DNA from: a bacterium
GTDB lineage: Bacteria; Elusimicrobiota; Elusimicrobia; Elusimicrobiales; UBA9959
Direction of reading: 5' to 3'
Assembly (NCBI GenBank): GCA_021811315.1
Contig: JAJZPF010000007.1
Span: 34,067 to 98,066 of the forward strand
DNA: 64,000 nucleotides
Below the pieces are notes generated by a model. That model searched no databases. It saw only the letters and a program-made list of their open reading frames with translations, and was not told the origin of the DNA. This document shows, piece by piece, positions 53,784 through 62,058 of the stretch; position 1 is the stretch's first letter, and every line of letters begins with the position of its first letter. A program made the translations under genes and the position numbers.

Positions 53784-54276
53784 TACTTTTCCCCAATGGA
53801 TTTATTAGACTGGCCGCCGGGCGGCAGGTAGTTTTCGCCAGTGATCACTTTTTTGCCGGTCTTCTTCTCCAGCTCCAGGCGCGCCCTTTTGGCTATACCA
53901 CCGACTTGGCCGGGTCGGCCATATCCTGCAGGCGCTCATGCCCCACCTTGGCCAGCCAGAGTTTTATGGGCTCGGCCTTCGGGCTTGGTACGGACTGGAT
54001 AAGGCGTAGAAGGGTTTCCGGCTCTGCGACATCAGTTAAGTAGTATTTCCCGTCCGCAGCCTGCAATTTCAGTCGGTTACATTTTGTAACCGACTCGTTT
54101 CCTTCTTTATTCAACCTGTTTTTCAGGACCTTCCAGTAATTCCTGGCCGCCTGATAATCACCCTGCTGTATCAGCACCTGCAGGATATCCACCACGGAGA
54201 AATACCAGGTCTCGGTCTTCTCGTCGTAATGGCGGCGTATCTTATTCCCCTCAAAAAAAGCCAGTGACCTATCCAT
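53784..54276 (-). pseudogene. Frameshifted BRO-N-type antirepressor-like gene
   Basis: The first 127 codons from 54276 give a BRO-N/phage-antirepressor-like domain (IRRHYDEKTETWYFSVVDIL, then EPIKLWLAKVGHERLQDMAD) and stop at 53893. One base away in another frame the sequence resumes as GIAKRARLELEKKTGKKVIT and ENYLPPG to a stop at 53784. This is the usual tail of these proteins, so a single-base frameshift is likely. The segment between DP and GGIAK is also shorter than in relatives I recall. BRO-N proteins are common in phages and mobile elements; here it may be a domesticated or dead copy. GGGAGG precedes the ATG. Confidence 0.7.
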
Positions 54277-54364
54277 ATTCCCTCCCGCGCCAGCATACAG
54301 AACTTAAAAATAGTATAGCAAACCACCCCGTCAAGGGCGTGTCGTGCTGTTTCACGGTTTATAA

Positions 54365-54478
54365 GGAGGATTAGTTAGTCAAGGGACGCTGCTTCCTAAC
54401 TTCCTAACAGCTAAATCTCCTCGACAATCTCGCGATCTAGCAAGATAGGAAGCAGCGCCCCCTCTCTAACCTCCCCAA
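54365..54478. repeat. Imperfect inverted repeat between the BRO-like gene and pckA
   Basis: A perfect 12-base core, CGCTGCTTCCTA at 54387-54398 and TAGGAAGCAGCG at 54446-54457, lies inside longer imperfect arms (from 54365 and to 54478, GGAGG...TTAG / CTAA...CCTCC). The gap 54277-54364 also holds an A+T-rich stretch near 54300-54320, likely part of the BRO-like gene's promoter; I see no other gene there. Confidence 0.6.
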
Positions 54479-54510
54479 AAAACAAAACCGCCGGGGTTTC
54501 CCGGCGGCTT
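54477..54510 (-). terminator. Intrinsic terminator of pckA
   Basis: A GCCGCCGGG/CCCGGCGG-type stem at 54486-54510 followed on the minus strand by a U-rich run (plus-strand A-run 54477-54489), 25 bases after the pckA stop. Confidence 0.85.
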
Positions 54511-54535
54511 TGCAGACAGCTTGGCGTCAGCTTCC

Positions 54536-56194
54536 CTACCTGACCCCGGCTTTGGCCAGTTTCGGGCCGGCGGCCCGGACTTCGGGCGGGCATTTGGCCT
54601 GGAATTTCTTGAAGTTCTCGATAAACAGCGAGCCGAGCTGCTGGTATTTGGACATGTAGAGCTTCTTGTCACTCCAGGAGCTGGCCGGGTTCAGGACCTC
54701 GTCGGGAACGCCGGCGCATTTGGTGGGGACGTCGTAGCCGAAAACAGGGTCTTTTACGTATTTCACATTGTCCAGGCCGCCTTCGAGGGCGGCGTTCAGC
54801 AGCGCGCGGGTGTATTTTATGCTGATGCGCTTGCCGATGCCGTAGGGGCCGCCGGTCCAGCCGGTATTCACCAGCCAGCATTTCGCGCCGTAGCGCAGGA
54901 TCTTCTTCCTGAGGAGCTCGGAATAGACGGCCGGGTGGTGCACCATGAACGGCGCCCCGAAGCAGGTGCTGAAAGTGATCTCGGGCTCTTTGCGCATATC
55001 CAGCTCGGTCGCGCTTACCTTGGCGGTATAGCCGGAGATGAAGTGGTACATCGCCTGCTCCACGCTCAGCCGGGCGATGGGCGGCATCACGCCGGAAGCG
55101 TCGCAGGTGAGCATCACGATATTGAGCGGGTGCCCGCCCATCTTGGACTCAACCGCATTGTCGATGTAACTTATAGGATAGGCCGCGCGCGTATTCTCGG
55201 TCAGGGCCGCGTCGTCCAGGTCAAGCTGGCGGGTGACGGGGTCGAAGACCACGTTCTCCAGCACGGTGCCGAAGCGCCTGGTAGTCGCGAAGATCTGGGG
55301 CTCGGCTTTCTCCGAAAGGTTGATAGCCTTGGCGTAGCAGCCGTTCTCGATATTAAAGATCCCTTCGTCGCTCCAGCCGTGCTGGTCGTCGCCGATAAGG
55401 AACCTGGACGGGTCGGCCGAGAGGGTGGTCTTGCCGGTCCCGGACAGGCCGAAGAAGAGCGCGGTGTCGCCTTTCTTGCCGGTGTTGGCGGAGCAATGCA
55501 TAGAAAGCACGCCTTCGAGCGGCAGAAGGTAGTTCATCACCGTGAAAACGGCCTTCTTTATCTCCCCGGCGTAGCCGGTATTGCCGATGATGACCAGGCG
55601 GGACTCGAAATTGATGATGATGAAGGTCCCGGACTGGGTCATATCTATCTCGGGCGCGGCCTTGAAGCCCGGCGCGCAGACTATGGTGAAATCGGGCGCG
55701 AACTTGCGGAGCTCGTCGTGAGTCTCCGGCTCTATGAACATCGTCTTGGCGAAAAGGCTGTGCCAGGCGTATTCCGAGACCACCCGGACGGGCAGCCTGT
55801 GATTCTTGTCGGCGCCTGCGTACAGGTCCTGCACGAAAACGTCGCGGCCTTCGAGGTAGCCCTGCAGGCGGTTGTAAAGGGCGCTGAATTTTTCGGAATT
55901 GAAAGGGCGGTTATATTCGCTCCACCAGACATGCTTCTCGCTGTCCCCGCCTTTTACCACGAACTTGTCGTTGGCCGAGCGGGCCGTATACTTCCCGGTG
56001 TTCACCACGAAGGGGCCCATATTGCCGATGCGGCCCTCGTTCCGGAAGACGGCCTCCTCGTACAGGCTGGGCACGGAAAGGTTCCAGTATTCCGCGTTCA
56101 GATTGGTCAGGCCGTGGTTCTGAAGGCCGTATTCGCTTTTCAGGGCCTTGGCTTCTTTGTTCGCCGGGGTTTTGATGCCGAGATAGTCGTTCAT
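54536..56194 (-). CDS. pckA: Phosphoenolpyruvate carboxykinase (ATP)
   Basis: A 552-residue enzyme interconverting oxaloacetate + ATP and PEP + CO2 + ADP. The kinase-1a P-loop GLSGTGKTTLSADP, the metal/substrate segment GDDQHGWSDEGIFNIENGCY and the following EPQIFATTRRFGTVLENV, plus IDNAVESKMGGHP, are diagnostic for the ATP-dependent type. The start at 56194 is fixed by the four-base overlap (ATGA) with the aminotransferase stop and by the family N-terminus. In anaerobes the enzyme often runs towards oxaloacetate for C4 fermentation; together with the aminotransferase it links PEP, oxaloacetate and aspartate. Confidence 0.97.
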   Translation of the reverse strand: MNDYLGIKTPANKEAKALKSEYGLQNHGLTNLNAEYWNLSVPSLYEEAVFRNEGRIGNMGPFVVNTGKYTARSANDKFVVKGGDSEKHVWWSEYNRPFNSEKFSALYNRLQGYLEGRDVFVQDLYAGADKNHRLPVRVVSEYAWHSLFAKTMFIEPETHDELRKFAPDFTIVCAPGFKAAPEIDMTQSGTFIIINFESRLVIIGNTGYAGEIKKAVFTVMNYLLPLEGVLSMHCSANTGKKGDTALFFGLSGTGKTTLSADPSRFLIGDDQHGWSDEGIFNIENGCYAKAINLSEKAEPQIFATTRRFGTVLENVVFDPVTRQLDLDDAALTENTRAAYPISYIDNAVESKMGGHPLNIVMLTCDASGVMPPIARLSVEQAMYHFISGYTAKVSATELDMRKEPEITFSTCFGAPFMVHHPAVYSELLRKKILRYGAKCWLVNTGWTGGPYGIGKRISIKYTRALLNAALEGGLDNVKYVKDPVFGYDVPTKCAGVPDEVLNPASSWSDKKLYMSKYQQLGSLFIENFKKFQAKCPPEVRAAGPKLAKAGVR

Positions 56195-57414
56195 TTCCAG
56201 TCCCTCACGCACTTCCTGTCGCCGATATAAATTTCTTTGGTCGAATCCGGGTCCAGCGCCCAGCGGATGCGCGCCGCGCCTTCGATCGTGTCTTTCATGC
56301 TTCCGCAATAACTGAGGCGCAGATGGCCTTCCATCCCGAACTCTTTGCCGGGCACGGTCACTACCATAGCCCGCTCGAGAAGTTTCTTCGACAGCGCCAC
56401 TGAATCTTTGGAATAAGCGCGAAAGTCGGGCAGGCAGTAGAAAGTCCCCTGCGGCTTTATAACTTTCACGCCGTTGATGGCTTCGAGCTCGCGGACCATC
56501 ACATCGCGGTTGTTCTGGAGCGTGGCCGTCAGGCTGTCCACGTAGCTCTGGATGCCGTTCAGCGCGCCGACGGCCGCGGCCTGGAGCAGCGACGACGGGC
56601 AGGACGTGGTCTGCGCCTGGATATTGGTCATTATCGCTATCAGCTTGGGGTTGGCGATAGCCCAGCCGATGCGGAAACCGGTCATCGCGTAAAGCTTTGA
56701 CACGCCGTTGATGACCACTAGGCGGGAGGAATCGGAGAAATTCTTGGCGTATTTGTAGCAGGAGACGGGTTTAAGACCATCAAACATAAGTTTGTGGTAG
56801 ATATCGTCCATTATAAGGTAGATACCGGCCTTCTCGCAATATTCCACCATGCCCTTGATGAGCTCGGCGGAGTAAACCACGCCGGAGGGATTGTTCGGGC
56901 TGTTTACGATTATCGCCTTGGTCGCGGAGCCCACGGCTTCCTTGATCTCTTTAAGGCTGGGCTCGAAGCGGCCGTCCTCGGGGGTCACTATCACCGGCTT
57001 CGCATAGCAAAGCTTTATCATTTCCGGGTAGCTGACCCAATAAGGGGCAAGAACGATGACCTCGTCCTGCGGGTCGAGTATCGAAACGAGCAGGGCATAG
57101 AGAGCGGCTTTCGCCCCGGCGGAGACCAGGACATTATCCACGCCCACGCGCTTGTCGTAATTTTCTTCGGTATAGCGCACTATCGCTTTTTTCAGCGAAG
57201 GTATGCCGTCCACCGGAGTATATTTCACTTCGGCGGAAGTGAGCTTTCCCGCGGCGGCGATGATCGCGTCTATCGGCGTCTTGGATTTAGGCTCGCCGGT
57301 ACCGAGGTGGATGACCGCTTCGCCACGCTCTTTTAAGAGCGCGGCTTTTTCATTCAAGGCCAGAGTGGGAGATTCCTGCACCGCTTCCGCCAGCTGACTG
57401 ATCGGAGATTTCAT
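56191..57414 (-). CDS. Class I/II pyridoxal-phosphate aminotransferase (aspartate-type)
   Basis: A 407-residue fold-type I aminotransferase. The PLP Lys is in VINGVSKLYAMTGFRIGWAI, the PLP-phosphate/ring contacts in VNSPNNPSGVVYS and DDIYHKLMF, and the substrate Arg is near the C-terminus (HLRLSYCGSM). This pattern is the AspC-Igamma group, which usually uses aspartate, sometimes prephenate or alanine. The start at 57414 follows the family N-terminus; the upstream open frame runs into the tRNA gene and is not coding. It is translationally coupled to pckA, which fits oxaloacetate/aspartate exchange. Confidence 0.92.
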   Translation of the reverse strand: MKSPISQLAEAVQESPTLALNEKAALLKERGEAVIHLGTGEPKSKTPIDAIIAAAGKLTSAEVKYTPVDGIPSLKKAIVRYTEENYDKRVGVDNVLVSAGAKAALYALLVSILDPQDEVIVLAPYWVSYPEMIKLCYAKPVIVTPEDGRFEPSLKEIKEAVGSATKAIIVNSPNNPSGVVYSAELIKGMVEYCEKAGIYLIMDDIYHKLMFDGLKPVSCYKYAKNFSDSSRLVVINGVSKLYAMTGFRIGWAIANPKLIAIMTNIQAQTTSCPSSLLQAAAVGALNGIQSYVDSLTATLQNNRDVMVRELEAINGVKVIKPQGTFYCLPDFRAYSKDSVALSKKLLERAMVVTVPGKEFGMEGHLRLSYCGSMKDTIEGAARIRWALDPDSTKEIYIGDRKCVRDWK

Positions 57415-57518
57415 TTTTAAACCCCTGGGGGCTCTCCTCTTTCTACCCTGCCGGGCGGCAGGAGGGAGATTTCCCCGGTTCCGGCTTGCGCCGGGCTGCT
57501 TAAACGCTGAAATTTTAA

Positions 57519-57589
57519 GGTGCGGGTGGGAATCGAACCCACGAATAAGAGTTTTGCAGACTCTCGCCTTACCACTTGGCCACCGCACC
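57519..57589 (-). tRNA. tRNA-Cys (anticodon GCA)
   Basis: A 71-base cloverleaf on the minus strand: acceptor GGTGCGG/CCGCACC, D arm GCCAAGTGGTAAGGC, anticodon loop CTGCAAA with anticodon GCA, and T arm GTGGGTTCGATTCCCAC. CCA is not encoded. The region 57590-57690 upstream is A+T-rich with TAATAT/TATATA-like -10 candidates. Confidence 0.96.
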
Positions 57590-57694
57590 AGTACCTTTAT
57601 ATATTACCAAACTTAAAGAAAAAAGACACCCCCGGCCGGCATCAGGCAGCTTGATAATTCCACAGCTTTCTTAAAGACTTTGGTCATAAACGCT

Positions 57695-57726
57695 AAAAAG
57701 CACCGCGGCCGCCGCTATAAAGGTGC
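57695..57726 (-). terminator. Possible terminator of glsA
   Basis: GCACC ... GGTGC arms enclose a GCGGCGGCCGC palindrome, followed on the minus strand by five T. The stem is not continuous, so this is a weak call. Confidence 0.35.
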
Positions 57727-57732
57727 TCAATA

Positions 57733-58674
57733 TCACAGCGGTCGGGTATTATAGGGATTCGCGCCGAGGGCGGCGGCTATATGTTCGATCGCTTTCTGGG
57801 CGCGGACGCTGTTGCCGGCCTGGTCGACAGGCGGGGAGAAGGCCGCTATGCCGAAGCGGCCGGGGGCTACCGCGATGATGCCGCCGCCGACGCCGCTCTT
57901 TGCGGGAAGGCCGACGCGGTAGAGCCAGATGCCGGAGTCGTCGTAGAGGCCGGCGGTGGCCATGACCGACAGGATGCGCGGGACGTATTTGTGGTCTATG
58001 ACCTGTCTGCCGGTGACCGGGTTCTTCCCACCGTTAGCGAGCGTGGCGGCCATGACCGCCAGGTCGGAAGCGGTGACAGAGAGGGAACATTGGCGCGTAT
58101 AGAGGTCAGTGGTGACTAGCGGGTCGGAGTAGAGGCGTTTATAGGAGTGCATCAGCACGGCGATAGCACGGTTGCGCTCATTAGTGTCCGTTTCGGACTT
58201 GTAAACTTCCTGGTTCACTTTAAGCTTCCGCCCGGCGAAGGCCTCGTGGATACCAAGTATCCTTGCCCATTTCTCCGCTTTAGTCTTCCCTTTTATCAAA
58301 CTGGTGGCGGCGATTGCCCCCGGGTTGACGAAAGCGTTCATTTCCTTGCCCTTCGTCTGCTCTATGGCCATGATAGAGTTGAAAGCCTGGCCGGTGGCGT
58401 CGGCCCCGACCATTTCAAGGACGGCCTCGTCCCCGACCGCCTGCAGAGCGCAGGCCAGCGTGAAAACCTTGGAAATAGATTGGATGCTGAACTGAGTATC
58501 GGCGTCCCCCGCCTTCGCGCGCTTGCCGTCCACCCCGACGAGGGCGATGCCGAAAAGCTTAGGGTCCATTTTGGCCAGGGCGGGGATAAAATCCGCGTTC
58601 CTGCCCTCCCTGGTCGCCCGGTATTTTTTATGCGCGCCGTCCACTGCTGACTGATATAGATTTGTTTTTGACAT
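57733..58674 (-). CDS. glsA: Glutaminase A
   Basis: A 313-residue serine-dependent beta-lactamase-fold glutaminase hydrolysing L-glutamine to glutamate and ammonia. The active-site SxxK is S66-I-S-K69 in SIQSISKVF. Other family segments are AFVNPGAIAATSLIKG, CSLSVTASDLAVMAATLANG and KSGVGGGIIAVAPGRFGIAA. Length is normal. It is a single gene with its own ATG; upstream lies a DUF1848 gene in the same direction with a 38-base gap, so co-transcription is possible. Confidence 0.96.
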   Translation of the reverse strand: MSKTNLYQSAVDGAHKKYRATREGRNADFIPALAKMDPKLFGIALVGVDGKRAKAGDADTQFSIQSISKVFTLACALQAVGDEAVLEMVGADATGQAFNSIMAIEQTKGKEMNAFVNPGAIAATSLIKGKTKAEKWARILGIHEAFAGRKLKVNQEVYKSETDTNERNRAIAVLMHSYKRLYSDPLVTTDLYTRQCSLSVTASDLAVMAATLANGGKNPVTGRQVIDHKYVPRILSVMATAGLYDDSGIWLYRVGLPAKSGVGGGIIAVAPGRFGIAAFSPPVDQAGNSVRAQKAIEHIAAALGANPYNTRPL

Positions 58675-58712
58675 AAGAAGCTCTTTGGCTATGATACAAA
58701 AACTTTAGCGCC

Positions 58713-59651
58713 TCACCGCAAATGCGGCGCTCCAGGATCATGCTGTTCGAAGTTTTTTACCGCCAGTTCGGGAGCTGTAGTTACATAGCAATAGAAGCAG
58801 CCGCCGGGGCAGGTATTGTCCATGCCAATATCCACGGTTTTCACGCAGCGGCAGCTTTCGCGCGAAGGGCCGGGAGGAAGGGCCGCCACCTGCCAGCTGA
58901 TCACGGGTCCGTACGGCGCGAACAGTTCGGCGCCGCAGCACTGGGCGGCGGGGAATCTTTCCGTATATTCGGAGTTACAGCAGACGCGCAGTTGCATATC
59001 GTATTCCCCGGCTATAGCCGCCAGGTCTTCGAGCAGTTTTATTTCCCGCTCCCCTGCCGCCCGCAGACCGGGATATTTTTTATAGATCGCTGCCCGCTGT
59101 TTATCGGTCCGCCTCCAAGTGATCTCATGCCCCTCAGGGACTTTATCTATCGCTTTTTGATAAGGTTCGGTAAAACTCACATTGACGACGCGCGTATGGC
59201 CAGACAGGCTCGCCGCTATCTCTTTGAAGTTTTTACGGTGCCAGGCGTGGGTATAAACCTTTGTCGAGATCAGGACCGGGTCATAACGCCATTGAATACT
59301 TTCAGGTCCGGGGAGCGATTTTGCGACTTTAATAAAGTCTTTTATTACCGCCGACCGCTCAGGGATGCCAGACTCTATTTCTTTGCCGTAGCCAGTGACC
59401 GTATATTGAAAAACATAAGGGATCTTTTCTTCCCGCAGCTCTTTAAGCTCGGCATGGAAAGGCCCAGCGTACTTGGTCCAGAAAAGGTAGCCCAGAACTT
59501 TTTCCGGCTCGAGCGAGGCCCTGAAATAACCCGCCGCCCCCCCACCGAAGACGGTCCTGTATTCGGCGAAACCGGCCTTCCGCCTGGCCCTGAACCATTC
59601 GGCGTAATAATGCGGGATATCCGTCCGCCGGGAAGCGCTGACAATGTGCAT
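58713..59651 (-). CDS. DUF1848 family protein (radical-SAM-like cysteine motif)
   Basis: A 312-residue protein starting HIVSASRRTDIPHYYAEWF, the conserved DUF1848 opening. The C-terminus has the Cys-rich signature CRCVKTVDIGMDNTCPGGCF then YCY, which resembles the iron-sulphur site of spore-photoproduct-lyase/radical-SAM-like proteins. The middle segment IQWRYDPVLIS is also typical. The family's biochemical function is not established to my knowledge; a radical or photolyase-like DNA-repair role is sometimes suspected. It shares orientation with glsA but has no other functional link visible. Confidence 0.88.
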   Translation of the reverse strand: MHIVSASRRTDIPHYYAEWFRARRKAGFAEYRTVFGGGAAGYFRASLEPEKVLGYLFWTKYAGPFHAELKELREEKIPYVFQYTVTGYGKEIESGIPERSAVIKDFIKVAKSLPGPESIQWRYDPVLISTKVYTHAWHRKNFKEIAASLSGHTRVVNVSFTEPYQKAIDKVPEGHEITWRRTDKQRAAIYKKYPGLRAAGEREIKLLEDLAAIAGEYDMQLRVCCNSEYTERFPAAQCCGAELFAPYGPVISWQVAALPPGPSRESCRCVKTVDIGMDNTCPGGCFYCYVTTAPELAVKNFEQHDPGAPHLR

Positions 59652-59743
59652 AGGGCAATCCTATACAATACTGATAGGGGTGTAAACCCGCCGGGCCCGG
59701 CGCGGTTGTTTTTTGGTATTATTAGCATCTGGCGGGGAAAACG

Positions 59744-60328
59744 ATGATCAAATGTCCTAAATGCGGCTATGAGCATAATAGCGAAGACGCGCTTTACTGC
59801 GGGCTTTGCTACGAGCTGCTGAAAAAGATCGCGAAAACGCCGCAGCCGGAGCAGGCCGAAGCCGTGCCGCAAAAAACCGAGGCCAGCCCTTTCCTTACGA
59901 TAGCGCTTATAGCCGGTATCCTGTCCGGGGCCGGCGTTTATTTCTACGAAGCTTCTTCTACGGCGGGAGTAAAGGCCCAGGCGGCGCTGGAAGTGGTCCG
60001 GCAGCAGGAAAAGGAGCAGGCGGCCGATAAACTTCTTGCCGCTTACAACCTTGGGCGCGAGGAACTGCTGGGAGAATTAGCTAAAACGCCGATAGACCCC
60101 GAAGGCTTCGGCCTGCAGGGGCAGTACACCAAAAAACTTTTCGAACTGGAAGAGGATTACTCCGGCGGCATCAGCGCCCTGGGGCTGGGCTGCCCGGGCG
60201 CCGGCGAGGCGGCAAAAGACCCGACCTACTCGAAATGGTGCGAAAGTTTCGCGGCCGGAGAGAACGCCGCGATGGAAAATTTCAACAAGAAATACCAGTC
60301 ATACATCCAGCGGGCGGGCGCCCGCTGA
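59744..60328 (+). CDS. Zinc-ribbon single-pass membrane protein, unknown function
   Basis: A 194-residue protein. The N-terminus is a zinc ribbon (CPKCGYEHNSEDALYCGLCY, two CxxC pairs), followed by a Lys/Pro/Glu-rich linker and one transmembrane helix (FLTIALIAGILSGAGVYFYE). The extracytoplasmic part of about 125 residues is helical, with two Cys near SALGLGCPGAG and YSKWCESF. No family recognised. The topology (cytoplasmic zinc ribbon, external domain) is common in stress or envelope sensors of environmental bacteria. It is divergent from the DUF1848 gene and convergent with the next gene, one base away. Confidence 0.7.
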   Translation: MIKCPKCGYEHNSEDALYCGLCYELLKKIAKTPQPEQAEAVPQKTEASPFLTIALIAGILSGAGVYFYEASSTAGVKAQAALEVVRQQEKEQAADKLLAAYNLGREELLGELAKTPIDPEGFGLQGQYTKKLFELEEDYSGGISALGLGCPGAGEAAKDPTYSKWCESFAAGENAAMENFNKKYQSYIQRAGAR

Positions 60329-60329
60329 G

Positions 60330-61016
60330 CTAGCCGCCGCAGTTCATTTTCTTCAGCCCTTCCTCCACTTTCTCATAGTTGTGATTTTTATTCAGGAGCT
60401 CGGTAATGGTCAGGCCGTCCACCTTGATCGCGAAATCCACGGCCAGGCCGTATCTATAATCCAGCATCGCCGGGTCCGACCCCTTGCAGATATCCGCGGG
60501 CTGGTACGCCCCGGTCCCGCCGGACAGGCGCTCCGAGTAGCCCCTTAATTTCCAGTCGCTCATGACCAGATAAGTGAGCGGTTCCACGGTGCGCCTGGCC
60601 AGCTCGCGGGCGCCGGCGCCGGCGATCTCGCTGCTCAGGGCGCGGTGCTCCGCCGCCCCCGGGGCGGTCCTCGCCTCGTCCGCGGCGAAGTCGGCCGACG
60701 CCAGGAAAATATCCCCGCTCATCGGGTTCACGCGGTAGTACTCGCCGGCCAGGAAAGGGGTGAAGAAAGAGAATTCTTTCCGCCCGCCGGCCAGGTAGAT
60801 ATTGAATTTTTTATCCGGGTTGAACAGCTCCGAAACCGCGAGCTTATCGTAAGCTTTGTCCAGGACGGCCTCGGTTTTTTCGGGCAGAGCGCCGCGCGCA
60901 TGGATGATAAAGCTTCTGTACTCCGCTGACTGGTTGAAATAAAGGCCGGGCTTGCTAAGGAGCAGCCAGTAGCCGCCCGCGGCGGCGAGCAGGAGAAGGA
61001 AAATTACTTTTTTCAT
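60330..61016 (-). CDS. Secreted or membrane-anchored protein, unknown function
   Basis: A 228-residue protein with an N-terminal signal/anchor helix (VIFLLLLAAAGGYWLLL). The rest is mixed alpha/beta: a segment like FNIYLAGGRKEFSFFTPFLA and a helix-rich middle (AAEHRALSSEIAGAGARELA) followed by a charged C-terminus. It loosely recalls gluzincin-like proteins that read 'yRvnp...iflA...lSsEiaHE', but no HExxH motif is present, so no enzyme call is made. The ATG at 61016 has AGAGG upstream. Confidence 0.65.
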   Translation of the reverse strand: MKKVIFLLLLAAAGGYWLLLSKPGLYFNQSAEYRSFIIHARGALPEKTEAVLDKAYDKLAVSELFNPDKKFNIYLAGGRKEFSFFTPFLAGEYYRVNPMSGDIFLASADFAADEARTAPGAAEHRALSSEIAGAGARELARRTVEPLTYLVMSDWKLRGYSERLSGGTGAYQPADICKGSDPAMLDYRYGLAVDFAIKVDGLTITELLNKNHNYEKVEEGLKKMNCGG

Positions 61017-61092
61017 AATAACCTCTGAACCAAAAAACTTAAGCGCTTAAGGGAAAGATACAACATCCGGCCCCGCTCTGTCATCCTAAATA

Positions 61093-61137
61093 AAGGCGAC
61101 ACAGAACTTAATTCCTAATTAAGTTCTGTGTCACCTT
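61093..61137. repeat. Near-perfect 21-bp palindrome (REP-like element or terminator)
   Basis: Arms 61093-61113 and 61117-61137 pair at 20 of 21 positions around a three-base loop; each arm contains GACACAGAACTTAATT. It starts four bases after the ferredoxin-like gene's stop and on the minus strand is followed by TTTATTT, so it could terminate that operon. Its length and A+T content are unlike the other terminators here and recall dispersed REP/MITE-type elements. Confidence 0.7.
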
Positions 61138-61140
61138 ATC

Positions 61141-62058
61141 TCAAGCCCAGTCTTCGCTTTTAATTCCGCCGCCTATTCCTATCACCACGCTCTTGATCGG
61201 GACTTTGCGGCTGGCGGCCGCGGCGGCCTGCTTTACCATGGCCAGCAGCCCGCCGCAGCAGGGGACCTCCATGGTTACCACGGTGAGCGTGTTGATCTTC
61301 GCGTCCTCTATCAGGGCCTGGACTTTTTCCGCGTAGATCTCCTGGCCGTCGTCCAGCTTTGGGCACGCTATCACTATAGCTTTGCCTTTTATGAAGTCAT
61401 TGTGGAAATTACCGTAGGCGAAAGCGGTGCAGTCCGCGGCTACCACGACGTCGGCTTTCTGAAAATACGGCGCCATAGGCGAAGCGAGGTGCAGCTGTAC
61501 GGGCCACTGCCGCAGCTGCGATTTCGCGGCCGGGCCTTCGGCGGCCTCTTCGGCGCCGGCATCCCCCCGCAGGTCCATGGTCCGGCTGCCGGGGCAGCCG
61601 CCGTGGCCGTGACCGCCGTGGTGGTGCTCGCCGTGGGGATGTTCGCCGTGGTGATGTTCTCCGTGCTTATGCTCTTTATCGTGCGCCATAAGTTCTTCCT
61701 CCAGTGGGTTCGGGATATCGTGCTTTTCGAGATAGTCGTAAGCCTGCTTCAGGAACGCTTTCTGGGCATGGTCCTTGAGGTGCTTCAGGTGGGCTTTTAT
61801 GGTATTGGCCCCCTGCTTCACCATCCCGTCCATGACCTTAACCTCGTCGTAGGGAACGGCTTCGCGCGTTTCTATCTTGATCGCGCCCCGGGGGCATTCG
61901 CCGATGCAGGCGCCGAGCCCGTCGCAGAGCAGATCGCTGATCAGGCGGGCTTTGCCGTCTATCACCTGCAGCGCGCCCTCGTGGCAGCCGGTGACGCAGT
62001 TGCCGCAGCCGTCGCATTTCGTTTCGTCTATGTTTATTATTTGTCTTTTTGTTTTCAT
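61141..62058 (-). CDS. 4Fe-4S ferredoxin-like protein with His-rich linker
   Basis: A 305-residue protein. N-terminal bi-cluster ferredoxin domain: cluster I CDGCGNCVTGC is complete; in cluster II CDGLGACIGECP the second Cys is Leu, as I recall for this subfamily. A helical segment follows, then a linker with 13 His (HGEHHHGEHPHGEHHHGG). A C-terminal alpha/beta domain carries DVVVAADCTAFAYGNFHNDF and VTMEVPCCGGL, where extra Cys residues may bind metal or a cluster. It is probably a redox or metal-handling protein; its partner is unknown. It overlaps the Rrf2 gene by four bases, so it is likely controlled by that regulator. Confidence 0.82.
   Translation of the reverse strand: MKTKRQIINIDETKCDGCGNCVTGCHEGALQVIDGKARLISDLLCDGLGACIGECPRGAIKIETREAVPYDEVKVMDGMVKQGANTIKAHLKHLKDHAQKAFLKQAYDYLEKHDIPNPLEEELMAHDKEHKHGEHHHGEHPHGEHHHGGHGHGGCPGSRTMDLRGDAGAEEAAEGPAAKSQLRQWPVQLHLASPMAPYFQKADVVVAADCTAFAYGNFHNDFIKGKAIVIACPKLDDGQEIYAEKVQALIEDAKINTLTVVTMEVPCCGGLLAMVKQAAAAASRKVPIKSVVIGIGGGIKSEDWA

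Noticed and set aside
60330..61016. A zinc metallopeptidase call for the secreted 228-residue protein
   Set aside because: The general look recalls gluzincins, but there is no HExxH or other metal-binding motif.
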